A DNA stretch of 64,000 nt from Arthrobacter_H rhombi (GTDB lineage: Bacteria > Actinomycetota > Actinomycetes > Actinomycetales > Micrococcaceae), in NCBI RefSeq assembly GCF_039526245.1, contig NZ_BAAAIV010000015.1, forward strand, positions 78,022 through 142,021. Direction: 5' to 3'. The position numbers were made by a program, and so were the translations under genes. The notes under the pieces are model-generated. The model saw nothing but the letters and a program-made list of their open reading frames with translations. It had not been told where the DNA came from and made no database searches. Positions 1 through 7,490 of the stretch are shown here, in pieces. The stretch's first letter is position 1. Every line of letters starts with the position of its first letter.

Positions 1-913
1 AGCCTGCACGTGAGCGGAGGAAGCCGTGGTTGCGGCCGTGGTCGTCCGTGTTGTTGACGGCCAGGGAGAAAACGACACGTCGGAATAGCTGGCGCAGTTG
101 AGCGGCTGGCGCATCGGTGAACGCCGCCATGTCGGCGGCGAGGTCGACATAGTCCAAGTGGTCGCCGTCCTGGACACCCATGAACGTCATGACCGATATG
201 TAACCTATACGCGTTCCGTCGTTCGCACGGTCAAAGCGCCGTGACAGCAGAACTGCCCTGGCACCGATGTGAACCAGTTCGTTGCGGGGAACGATGATCC
301 CGGCCCGTGCAGCCAATTTCAACATCACGGATTCCCACTCGATGACCGACCACTGGTCGGTGGTCTGGGTGAACTTGGCCATCCACAGTTCGTCTCCGCG
401 GCTCACGGCCGCCTTCGGGCGTGCGCCACCCAATGCATCGGAACCCATCTCCAGTAGCAGCTTGTAGGCCTCGTTGTCGTCGTTGTCGGCCGCGACCGAG
501 TCGGCCGCCTTTTGGAGCTGGGCCAGATCGACCAGGGGTGGGGTCTGGCTGTCCGGGTGCTGGTACTCCGTGCTACCGCGTCGGTAACGCAGTGCCCCTT
601 GACGCGTGTGGTCTGAGACGCCGAGCAGGAGATCGTCTGCCTTCGGATTACGGCCGATGCGCCGGCCGACGATGAGCCGGCCCCACCTGTCCGGCGCGCC
701 ATCCTGCATCGGGCCGGGTAGCCCTCCCAAACCGGGGAATGATCCGCGGGTGAGGGGCAGCTGAGGGGCGAAGGGGTAGGCGTTCGCGTCCGCAAGATAG
801 CCGGGCGTGTATCGGAACATGAAGGTGGCACCCGGGCGACGGGGTGGAAAGAGATCCGCAGCGTGGAGCATGCGACCACCCAACTCGACATCAACCTCTA
901 TGATCTCGCTCAT
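1..913 (-). CDS. hipA: HipA-type serine/threonine kinase toxin, partial (cut by window edge)
   Basis: The frame runs open off the left edge, so 304 N-terminal residues are visible of a family that is usually about 420-440. Seen: the HipA N-terminal subdomain with GPMQDGAPDRWGR (about 67-79), the nucleotide-loop-like GSDALGGARPKA (157-168), SRRFDR (225-230) and the catalytic NTDDHGRN (288-295), in which D290 matches the HipA catalytic aspartate. The family phosphorylates aminoacyl-tRNA synthetases (GltX in E. coli) and causes growth arrest. Its ATG overlaps the TGA of the upstream HTH gene by 4 bp, the usual antitoxin-first hipBA order. The key residues look intact, so an active kinase is plausible; the C-terminus is not visible. 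Confidence 0.9.
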   Translation of the reverse strand, partial: MSEIIEVDVELGGRMLHAADLFPPRRPGATFMFRYTPGYLADANAYPFAPQLPLTRGSFPGLGGLPGPMQDGAPDRWGRLIVGRRIGRNPKADDLLLGVSDHTRQGALRYRRGSTEYQHPDSQTPPLVDLAQLQKAADSVAADNDDNEAYKLLLEMGSDALGGARPKAAVSRGDELWMAKFTQTTDQWSVIEWESVMLKLAARAGIIVPRNELVHIGARAVLLSRRFDRANDGTRIGYISVMTFMGVQDGDHLDYVDLAADMAAFTDAPAAQLRQLFRRVVFSLAVNNTDDHGRNHGFLRSRAG

Positions 914-1209
914 CGACGCACCCGCTGGGGGAGATGGTCAGCCGAAAGCGCCCGACCGCGTTCGGTGTTGTACGGGTCCAGGGCCTCAGATAACAGATCG
1001 TCGATGCCCAAGACGCGTGCAACGGCCAGCAAGGTCAAGAGGGAGGTACCACCCTGGCCGGCCTCCAGGCTGCGGATGGTGTTCACCGATACGCCAGTTC
1101 GTTCGGCGACTTCGGTGATCTTGAGGCCGTTGAGCTTCCGCCAATCGGCAAAGTGCTGGCCGACCTGCCGGGCGTTTCTTTGCGTCTTGGACGGGACATG
1201 GCCTTTCAC
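910..1209 (-). CDS. hipB: HipB-like XRE-family antitoxin / autorepressor
   Basis: A 99-residue protein with a Cro/C1-type helix-turn-helix at about residues 28-75 (LKITEVAERTGVSVNTIRSLE). The GTG start is preceded by GAGGAA about 9 bases upstream. It overlaps the hipA start by 4 bp (ATGA), so the two are translationally coupled. By family analogy it neutralises HipA and represses its own promoter. The AT-rich stretch at 1225-1285 just upstream is the likely promoter/operator region, but I could not settle on a convincing operator palindrome there. Confidence 0.85.
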   Translation of the reverse strand: MKGHVPSKTQRNARQVGQHFADWRKLNGLKITEVAERTGVSVNTIRSLEAGQGGTSLLTLLAVARVLGIDDLLSEALDPYNTERGRALSADHLPQRVRR

Positions 1210-1349
1210 GGCGTGTGTTCCTCACGTTGCAAAATGGATTATTGACTCTTATCGTAGCTTAAGTTCAATATACTGATACTTGTTTGGTCGCGTTGTGTGG
1301 ACTCGGCCTCCACGCTTGCCGCGCACCGCCGTCGTACAGGGCCCTGCCA

Positions 1350-1355
1350 TAGGAT
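1350..1355 (+). promoter_or_regulatory. Likely -10 element (TAGGAT) of a leaderless transcript
   Basis: TAGGAT ends 6 bases before the ATG of the CPBP protease gene. No Shine-Dalgarno sequence fits between them, so transcription probably begins at or next to the start codon. Inferred from spacing only. Confidence 0.55.
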
Positions 1356-1361
1356 GCATCC

Positions 1362-2108
1362 ATGCGCAGCAGCAAGGGCCTGTGGCCGGAAATCCTGATC
1401 GTCCTGGGGCTCTCCCTGGGGCAGTCCGCCATTTATGCGATCCTCTCGCTCTCGGACAAGCTGACCCGCGGGCCGCTGTCCGGGCAGACGACCACGATGA
1501 ACAACGCGCTGAGCGACCGGCAGTTCTTCGACCTCGCGTACCAGCTGCTGGACATCGTGTTCTCGCTGGTCCCGGTGCTGCTGGTGTTCTACCTGTTCCG
1601 CCTGGCCGGGCGCAACGGATTCCGTGCCCTGGGGTTCGACCTGCGCCGTCCCGGGCGCGACGGATGGCAGGGGGCCGGATTGTTCCTGGCCATCGGCGTG
1701 GGCACGCTCGGCGTGTACTGGCTTGGCCGGACGCTGGGGGTGACCACCGCGATCGTGCCCGAGGCCATGGCGCCGTATTGGTGGACGATCCCGGTCCTGC
1801 TGCTCTCGGCCATCCGTCACGGCATCCTCGAGGAGACCATCGTCATCGGGTACCTCTTCGACCGGCTGCGGGCGCTGGGCTGGGGGACCTGGCCGATCAT
1901 CCTGGCCAGTGCCGTGCTGCGCGGCAGCTACCACCTCTACCAGGGGTTCGGGCCCTTCGTGGGCAACGCGATCATGGGGGTCATCTTCGGGTGGGTCTAC
2001 ACCAGGACCGGGCGGGTGATGCCGCTGGTGATCGCCCACGCCCTGCTGGATACCGCGGGATTCGTCGGGTATTCGCTGATCGGCCCGGCGATCGGGTTGG
2101 GGACGTAG
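1362..2108 (+). CDS. CPBP-family intramembrane metalloprotease (CAAX/Abi-like)
   Basis: A 248-residue membrane protein with about six hydrophobic segments. It carries the three CPBP motif regions: paired glutamates E157-E158 in ILEETIVIGYLF, a histidine motif around H191 (RGSYHLYQG), and HALLD at 226-230. In the family these place a metal-bound active site inside the membrane; members process prenylated proteins or peptides in eukaryotes and give bacteriocin self-immunity in bacteria. The usual arginine of the EExxxR motif is replaced here (EETIVIGY). The gene is monocistronic and appears leaderless. Its substrate is unknown. Confidence 0.85.
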   Translation: MRSSKGLWPEILIVLGLSLGQSAIYAILSLSDKLTRGPLSGQTTTMNNALSDRQFFDLAYQLLDIVFSLVPVLLVFYLFRLAGRNGFRALGFDLRRPGRDGWQGAGLFLAIGVGTLGVYWLGRTLGVTTAIVPEAMAPYWWTIPVLLLSAIRHGILEETIVIGYLFDRLRALGWGTWPIILASAVLRGSYHLYQGFGPFVGNAIMGVIFGWVYTRTGRVMPLVIAHALLDTAGFVGYSLIGPAIGLGT

Positions 2109-2125
2109 GGGCTGTTCCCGCAGTG

Positions 2126-2163
2126 CCTATAGGTTGTAGGTAAAAACCTATAGGGTGTAGGAT
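2126..2163 (+). promoter_or_regulatory. Tandem 15-bp repeats overlapping the promoter of the TetR/SGNH operon
   Basis: CCTATAGGTTGTAGG (2126-2140) and CCTATAGGGTGTAGG (2147-2161) are direct repeats with a 21-bp period, two helical turns. Each starts with the palindrome CCTATAGG, so CCTATAGGTT (2126-2135) and AACCTATAGG (2145-2154) also form a perfect inverted repeat. The second copy overlaps TAGGAT (2158-2163), a -10-like element 6 bases before the ATG at 2170. This is the expected place for autorepression by the TetR protein encoded next. Confidence 0.7.
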
Positions 2164-2169
2164 CGGCGT

Positions 2170-2760
2170 ATGGAACGTCCCCCGCTGACCCGACCGTCCC
2201 TCGTGGCCGCCGCCGCCGACCTGGCCGACCGTGAGGGCTTCGACGTCGTCACCATCTCGGCGGTGGCCCGGCAGGTCGGCGTCAAGCCCGCCAGCATCTA
2301 CTCACACCTCAAGGACCTCGCCGCGCTGCTCGACGGCGTCCACGAACTGGCGCTGGGCGAATTGGCTGACCTCATCGCCGGTGGCATCGCGGGGCGGTCG
2401 GGGCCGGACGCGTTGGCGGCCCTCGGGCAGGCGCACCGCGACTACGCACGGGAACATCCGGGACGCTGGTCGGCCATGCAGCGGCCCGCCGGTCCCGAGG
2501 TGGCCGGATCGGCGGCGGCGCTGCGGATCGTCGAGTACGTCTGGGCCGTCCTGCGCGGCTATGACCTGCCCGCGAACGAGCTGGTGCACGCCACCCGATT
2601 CGTCGGCGCCACGCTCAACGGCTACCTGGCGTTGGAGAAGGCCGGCTCCTTCGAGCACCGCAGTGATCCCACCGATTCGTCCTGGCGGCGCACCCTGTCC
2701 GCCCTTGACCGCGCACTACAGACCTGGGCCACCGCCCTCGAAGGAGAAACGCCAGCATGA
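2170..2760 (+). CDS. TetR/AcrR-family transcriptional regulator
   Basis: A 196-residue regulator. The N-terminal TetR helix-turn-helix spans about residues 10-55 (FDVVTISAVARQVGVKPASIYSHLKDLAALL). The C-terminal ligand domain contains a WHG-like segment (RDYAREHPGRWSAM) typical of TetR_C_33 proteins. The gene overlaps the following SGNH hydrolase by 4 bp (ATGA), so it probably controls that operon. A pair of 15-bp repeats lies over its own promoter. It appears leaderless, with -10-like TAGGAT 6 bases before the ATG. The ligand cannot be inferred. Confidence 0.88.
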   Translation: MERPPLTRPSLVAAAADLADREGFDVVTISAVARQVGVKPASIYSHLKDLAALLDGVHELALGELADLIAGGIAGRSGPDALAALGQAHRDYAREHPGRWSAMQRPAGPEVAGSAAALRIVEYVWAVLRGYDLPANELVHATRFVGATLNGYLALEKAGSFEHRSDPTDSSWRRTLSALDRALQTWATALEGETPA

Positions 2761-3938
2761 TCACCACACCCCTGACGCAGGACATCATCCGCGGCGCCGC
2801 GGAACTGGAGGACGGATCCCACGGCGTACGACTCCACCGGCTGCCCGGCTGGGTCCGCCAGCAGTTCCCGGATCCCCAGCTGCTGGCCATGGAAGCCCAG
2901 CCCTCCGGAGTCAGGATCGCCGTGCGGACCACCGCGACACGGATCGAACTCGTATCGCATCCCTCGCCGGTCCTCTACCTCGGCACCCACCGGCCGCGGG
3001 GACGCATCGACGTCTGCGTGGATGGCGAGCTGCAGCTGGGCGATGAACTCACGGGAGGCGACGCCACCGAAATCGATCTCACGACCGGCTCCATGCGGCA
3101 GGTCCCCGGCCCCTCCCACACCACCGTCGTCGAGGGACTGGCCGCGACGTCCAAGGCCGTGGAGTTCTTCCTGCCGCACAACGAATCCCTGGAACTGGTC
3201 AGCCTGGCCTCCGATGCCCCGCTCGAGCCCTTGGAACAGACGAAGCCGCTGTGGGTCCACCACGGCAGCTCCATCAGTCAGGGGTCCAATGCCGCCTCCC
3301 CGAGCGCGATTTGGCCGGCGCTGGCCGCCCGGCGGGGGAACGTCGAGCTGCGCAACCTCGGGCTCGGGGGCAGCTGCTTCGTCGATCCCTTCATCGCGCG
3401 GGTCATCCGCGATGCGCCGGCGGACGTCATCAGCATCAAGCTGGGCATCAACATCGTGAACCTGGACGGGATGCGGGTGCGCGCCCTGGTCCCGGCGATC
3501 CACGGGTTCCTGGACACCATCCGCGACGGGCATCCCACGACGCCGATCGTGCTGGTATCCCCGATCTTCTGCGGGATCCATGAGGACACCCCGGGTCCCG
3601 GGGGATTCGACCCGGCCAGCATGGGCACGGAGCAGGTGAAGTTCATCGCCACCGGCACCACCGGGGACGAGGCGCTGGGGCGGTTGACGTTGCAGGTGAT
3701 CCGCCGGGAAATGCGCTCGCTGATGGAGCGCCGCGCTGACGACGCCAACTTGCACTTCCTCGACGGGCTGGAACTCTACGGGGAAGCCGATGCCGCCGAC
3801 GCCCCATTGCCCGACAACCTGCACCCCGATACGGCCACCCACCGGCTCATCGGTGAACGGTTCGCCGACCACGCCTTCGCGGCCACGGGCCCGTTCGGCG
3901 CCGTGGTCCGCCCGCACCAGGCGGAACCCGGGGAATGA
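2757..3938 (+). CDS. SGNH/GDSL-family hydrolase with N-terminal accessory domain
   Basis: A 393-residue protein. Residues about 1-155 look like the beta-rich accessory domain that precedes some SGNH esterases. The catalytic domain has block I HHGSSISQG with nucleophile S172, block II glycine in LGLGGS (G205), block III GIN with N232, and block V DNLH with D353 and H356. All four catalytic blocks are therefore present. Family members are esterases or deacetylases of sugars or lipids. No signal peptide is visible, so a cytoplasmic location is likely. It is cotranscribed with the upstream TetR regulator, suggesting substrate-induced expression. Confidence 0.87.
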   Translation: MITTPLTQDIIRGAAELEDGSHGVRLHRLPGWVRQQFPDPQLLAMEAQPSGVRIAVRTTATRIELVSHPSPVLYLGTHRPRGRIDVCVDGELQLGDELTGGDATEIDLTTGSMRQVPGPSHTTVVEGLAATSKAVEFFLPHNESLELVSLASDAPLEPLEQTKPLWVHHGSSISQGSNAASPSAIWPALAARRGNVELRNLGLGGSCFVDPFIARVIRDAPADVISIKLGINIVNLDGMRVRALVPAIHGFLDTIRDGHPTTPIVLVSPIFCGIHEDTPGPGGFDPASMGTEQVKFIATGTTGDEALGRLTLQVIRREMRSLMERRADDANLHFLDGLELYGEADAADAPLPDNLHPDTATHRLIGERFADHAFAATGPFGAVVRPHQAEPGE

Positions 3939-3939
3939 C

Positions 3940-3969
3940 AACGACGGCGGCCCGCGGGCCGCCGTCGTT
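3940..3969. terminator. Perfect 14-bp hairpin between convergent genes
   Basis: Two 14-base arms (3940-3953 and 3956-3969) form a GC-rich palindrome just after the SGNH stop and before the stop of the convergent VOC gene. There is no clear U-run. Probably a bidirectional terminator. Confidence 0.65.
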
Positions 3970-3994
3970 CATGAAATGCAGTTCCGGAAACGGA

Positions 3995-4639
3995 TCAGAG
4001 GGTGATGGTTCCCTGCGGGGTCTCGAAGGTCACGGACATGATGCCCGGGGTGCCGTTGGGCGCCTCCCATTCGACGTCGACATCCTCCAGCGGCGACGCG
4101 GCCGGGGTGCCCAGCCACTCGCGCACCCGCTCGACCGAACCGGCGATGGTGATGCCGGAGATGCGGCTGGTGGGCTCCAGCGCCTTGGACGGGTGCAGGT
4201 GCTCGGTGCCGTCGTCCCACCGCAGCATGTAGGGCACCTGCGGGTCGGCGATCAGGCCCTTGATGCCGATCTGCTGCCAGGTCAGTTCCTGGCCGTCGGG
4301 GAACTTGCGGTTACCCGGAACGGAGGAGCGGCCCAGGCGTTCCTCGAACGGTGCCAGGTCGTCGACGCAGACACACCAGCCCATCCAGCCGCCGCCCATC
4401 TCGGAGCGGGCGCGCACCGCCTGCCCGAACGGGGCCTTGTCCGAGGCCGGGTGGTCCAGGACCTCCACGACCTCCAGGTACTGCGTGTTCTGCAACGGGA
4501 AAATGACGTTCCTGGTCCCGAATCGGGGATGGATGCCGCCCTTGACCGACTCGATCCCCAGGGTCTTGGCTACACGGGAGGCCGTGGCGGCCAGCCCGTC
4601 TGGTCCGCATGCGTATGAAACGTGATCCAACCTCATCAT
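3995..4639 (-). CDS. VOC-superfamily protein (glyoxalase-like domain)
   Basis: A 214-residue protein opening MMRLDHVSYAC, the start of a glyoxalase/VOC fold, with later elements that fit a second betaalphabetabetabeta module (about 100-210, including RISGITIAGSVERVREWLG). It resembles the single-chain glyoxalase-like proteins of the PF13468 type. VOC enzymes use a metal for isomerisation, dioxygenation or lyase chemistry, but I cannot assign a substrate. It is monocistronic and convergent with the SGNH gene. A near-perfect palindrome lies 33 bases upstream of its start. Confidence 0.75.
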   Translation of the reverse strand: MMRLDHVSYACGPDGLAATASRVAKTLGIESVKGGIHPRFGTRNVIFPLQNTQYLEVVEVLDHPASDKAPFGQAVRARSEMGGGWMGWCVCVDDLAPFEERLGRSSVPGNRKFPDGQELTWQQIGIKGLIADPQVPYMLRWDDGTEHLHPSKALEPTSRISGITIAGSVERVREWLGTPAASPLEDVDVEWEAPNGTPGIMSVTFETPQGTITL

Positions 4640-4672
4640 GCGTTCATGATGGCACTTTGTGAGGTGTGTCTC

Positions 4673-4692
4673 GACTTAGGGTCACCTAAGTC
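4673..4692. promoter_or_regulatory. 8-bp inverted repeat GACTTAGG-GTCA-CCTAAGTC, candidate operator
   Basis: A perfect inverted repeat with a 4-base spacer lies 33 bases upstream of the VOC gene start. The TTAGG/CCTAA half-sites resemble those bound by DtxR-family metalloregulators (IdeR, MntR), though the spacing is shorter than a classical iron box. It could serve the VOC gene or, less likely, the metY operon. Confidence 0.5.
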
Positions 4693-4799
4693 ATTCGGCC
4701 TGCGTCCACCGTCCCGCGCTGCCGGCGATTGTTGCGCACGCCGTCATATTGGGTGCCCATGGGTTGCGGGACCGCGGGGGATCTAGAACACTGGATGCA

Positions 4800-4973
4800 G
4801 GTCATGAGTGCCAGCGCAAAACCCCGGTTTGCTGGCCGGCAACCCTCCACTCGCGGTGGGGTGCCCCGGGTGAAGACCAGGTCCGCCTCCAGCTGGAGAA
4901 CGGGCAAGCGCGGGTCACCTCCCGGCACCCCACGGGGTGGCGCGGAACAGGGACCCCTGAGCAGTAGAAGGGG
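4800..4973 (+). promoter_or_regulatory. SAM-IV-type riboswitch with downstream sequester hairpin
   Basis: The leader begins GGTCATGAGTGCC (4800) and closes a P1 helix with GACC (4875-4878). Between them are the actinobacterial SAM-IV core features GCTGGCCGGCAACCCTCC and GGTGGGGTGCCCCGGGTGA. Downstream are a CACCCC/GGGGTG hairpin (4926-4939) and a CCCCT (4954-4958)/AGGGG (4969-4973) pairing that covers the metY Shine-Dalgarno. This arrangement suggests control of translation initiation: S-adenosylmethionine binding would hide the ribosome site. Recognised from the consensus as I remember it; a covariance-model scan would confirm the class. Confidence 0.88.
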
Positions 4974-4980
4974 ACAACAC

Positions 4981-6333
4981 ATGTCCGCATCATGGTCTTT
5001 TGAAACCCGCCAGGTCCACGCAGGCCAGACCCCCGATCCGGCCACCGGGGCCCGGGCACTGCCGATCTACCAGACGACGTCGTTCGTCTTCCCGAGTGCC
5101 GAGAGTGCGGCCGCACGGTTCGCCCTGCAGGAACTGGAGCCGATCTACACGCGCATCGGCAACCCCACGCAGGAAGCGGTGGAGAACCGCATCGCCGACC
5201 TCGAGGGCGGCGTCGGCGCACTGCTGCTGGCCTCCGGGCAGGCGGCCACCACCTTCTCGATCCTCAACGTCGCCGGAACGGGTGACCACATCGTGGCCAG
5301 CCCGAGCCTCTACGGCGGAACGCAGAACCTGCTCAAGCACACGCTGCGCCGGCTGGGCATCGAGGTCACATTCGTGGCCGACCCGGACAACATCGACGAG
5401 TGGCGTGCCGCCGTGCAACCGAACACGAAGGCCTTCTTCGGCGAGGTGGTCTCCAACCCGCGCCAGGACGTGCTGGACATCGAGGGTGTCAGCGAGGTGG
5501 CCCACGCCGCCGGCGTTCCGCTGATCGTGGACAACACCCTGGCCACCCCGTACCTGATCCGCCCGTTCGAATGGGGCGCCGACATCGTGGTGCACTCGGC
5601 CACCAAGTACCTCGGTGGCCACGGCACCGCCGTCGCCGGGGTCATCGTGGACTCGGGCACGTTCGACTTCGCGCAGGATCCCGACAAGTTCCCCGGCTTC
5701 AACACCCCCGACGAGTCCTACAACGGACTGGTCTTCGCCCGCGACCTCGGCGTCAACGGAGCACTGGGCGCCAACCTGGCGTACATCCTCAAGGCGCGCG
5801 TGCAGTTGCTGCGCGACCTGGGCTCCGCCGTCGCCCCCTTCAACGCATTCCTCATCGCGCAGGGCCTGGAAACCCTGAGCCTGCGGATGGAACGCCACGT
5901 GGAAAACGCGCAGAAGGTCGCCGAATGGCTCGAGGCCCACGCCCAGGTCGAATCCGTGGCCTTCGCCGGGCTGGCCTCCAGCCGCTGGCATGACCGCGGC
6001 CGCACGTACGGGCCCCGCGGCACTGGTGCGGTCCTGGCCTTCGAGATCGCCGGTGGCGAGGCCGCCGGGCGTGCCTTCGTCGACGGTTTAGAACTGCACT
6101 CCAACGTCGCGAACATCGGCGATGTCCGCTCGCTGGTCATCCACCCGGCCTCCACCACCCACTCCCAACTCAGCGAGGCCGAGCAGGTCGCCGCAGGGGT
6201 GAGCCCGGGACTGGTCCGCCTCTCCGTGGGCATCGAGCACATAGACGACATCATCGCTGACCTGGAGCTCGGGTTCGACGCCGCCACCGCCACCGCAGTG
6301 CCCGCCGGCGGGGAATCCCAGGCCGCCCGGTGA
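4981..6333 (+). CDS. metY: O-acetylhomoserine aminocarboxypropyltransferase (homocysteine synthase)
   Basis: A 450-residue Cys/Met-metabolism PLP enzyme. It joins O-acetylhomoserine and sulfide to give homocysteine. Seen: YTRIGNPTQ near the N-terminus, the PLP-phosphate loop region ASGQAA, D-N in VDNTLATPYL, and the PLP-lysine motif HSATKYLGGHG. The ATG at 4981 is preceded by GAAGGGGAC and follows the SAM-IV-type riboswitch; longer in-frame starts would run back through the riboswitch and are rejected. It overlaps metX by 4 bp (GTGA), so sulfur incorporation and acetylhomoserine supply are coupled and jointly repressed by SAM. Confidence 0.95.
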   Translation: MSASWSFETRQVHAGQTPDPATGARALPIYQTTSFVFPSAESAAARFALQELEPIYTRIGNPTQEAVENRIADLEGGVGALLLASGQAATTFSILNVAGTGDHIVASPSLYGGTQNLLKHTLRRLGIEVTFVADPDNIDEWRAAVQPNTKAFFGEVVSNPRQDVLDIEGVSEVAHAAGVPLIVDNTLATPYLIRPFEWGADIVVHSATKYLGGHGTAVAGVIVDSGTFDFAQDPDKFPGFNTPDESYNGLVFARDLGVNGALGANLAYILKARVQLLRDLGSAVAPFNAFLIAQGLETLSLRMERHVENAQKVAEWLEAHAQVESVAFAGLASSRWHDRGRTYGPRGTGAVLAFEIAGGEAAGRAFVDGLELHSNVANIGDVRSLVIHPASTTHSQLSEAEQVAAGVSPGLVRLSVGIEHIDDIIADLELGFDAATATAVPAGGESQAAR

Positions 6334-7475
6334 CCCAGGGCGTCGACAACGTGAGGGGACAGCTGCGCACCGGCAGTACGCCGGTCATCCGCGACGGCAT
6401 CCTGAAGTGCGTCCCGATCGGTGGCTACCGGTTCGAGACGGGCGGCTGGCTGCCCGAAGTGATGATCGGCTACGAGACCTGGGGGACGCTGAACGCCGAC
6501 GCCTCCAACGCGGTCCTGCTGCTGCACGCGCTGACCGGGGACACCCATGTCTCCCGCGGCCACGGCCGGGAGGACGGGTGGTGGGACGGGTTCGTCGGGC
6601 CCGGCAAGACCATCGACACCGACCGGTTCTTCGTGGTCGCGCCGAACATGGTCGGCGGCTGCTACGGGTCAACCGGCCCGGCCAGCCCCGACCCGGACGG
6701 GCAGCCGTGGGGATCGCGCTTCCCGTTCACAACCGTGAGGGATTCGGTGCGCACCGAGGCACGACTGGCCGACTACCTCGGCATCCAGCGCTGGCACTCT
6801 GTGGTGGGCGGTTCCCTCGGCGGAGCGCGCGCGCTGGAATGGGCCATCGAGTACCCCGACCGGGTGGCCCGCTGCGCGGTCATCGCCGCCACCGCCGTCG
6901 CCTCCGCGGAACAGGTGGCGTTCGGCCAGATCCAGACCCAGTCCATCCGCCTGGATCCCGCGTTCCGGGGTGGCGACTACTACACCGACGGGACCGGGCC
7001 CGTCGACGGGCTGGGCATCGCCCGCCGGCTGGCCCACATCACCTACCGGTCCGAGCCCGAGCTGGAGATCCGCTTCGGGCATGAGGGCCAGGGCGAAGAG
7101 GACCCGTTCGGCAGCTCCGACTCGGCGCGCGGGCGCTACCAGGTCGAAAGCTACCTGGACCACCAGGCCGGAAAACTGGTCGGGCGCTTCGACGCCAACT
7201 CCTACATCGTGCTCACCGAGGCGCTGGTGGGGCACGACGTCGGACGCGGACGCGGCGGGCTCGAGGCAGCCCTCGCCCGCGCCGGGTCCGTGGAATTCTT
7301 CATCGCCGCCGTCGACAGCGACCGGCTCTACGTCCCCGGGCAGTCAGAACGTCTGGCGGCCGCACTGGCCGGGAAGCCGCCAGTGCACTACATCAACTCC
7401 CCGATCGGACACGACGGGTTCCTCACCGACGTCGAGCAGCTGAACCAGGTGCTCCGGGCGGGGCTCTTCGCCTGA
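6330..7475 (+). CDS. metX: Homoserine O-acetyltransferase
   Basis: A 381-residue alpha/beta-hydrolase-fold acyltransferase that makes O-acetylhomoserine from homoserine and acetyl-CoA, the substrate of the upstream MetY. The catalytic triad is visible: nucleophile S162 in VVGGSLGG, D331 in DSDRLY, and H361 in IGHDGF. NMVGGCYGSTGP is also typical. The GTG start overlaps the metY stop. Length is close to the family norm. Acetyl rather than succinyl specificity is inferred from the partnership with MetY and from actinobacterial homologues. Confidence 0.95.
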   Translation: MTQGVDNVRGQLRTGSTPVIRDGILKCVPIGGYRFETGGWLPEVMIGYETWGTLNADASNAVLLLHALTGDTHVSRGHGREDGWWDGFVGPGKTIDTDRFFVVAPNMVGGCYGSTGPASPDPDGQPWGSRFPFTTVRDSVRTEARLADYLGIQRWHSVVGGSLGGARALEWAIEYPDRVARCAVIAATAVASAEQVAFGQIQTQSIRLDPAFRGGDYYTDGTGPVDGLGIARRLAHITYRSEPELEIRFGHEGQGEEDPFGSSDSARGRYQVESYLDHQAGKLVGRFDANSYIVLTEALVGHDVGRGRGGLEAALARAGSVEFFIAAVDSDRLYVPGQSERLAAALAGKPPVHYINSPIGHDGFLTDVEQLNQVLRAGLFA

Positions 7476-7490
7476 GCCGGGGAGGGCCGA

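Noticed and set aside
4729..4980. Upstream in-frame extension of metY
   Set aside because: It would translate the riboswitch. The ATG at 4981 has a good Shine-Dalgarno and matches the family start.
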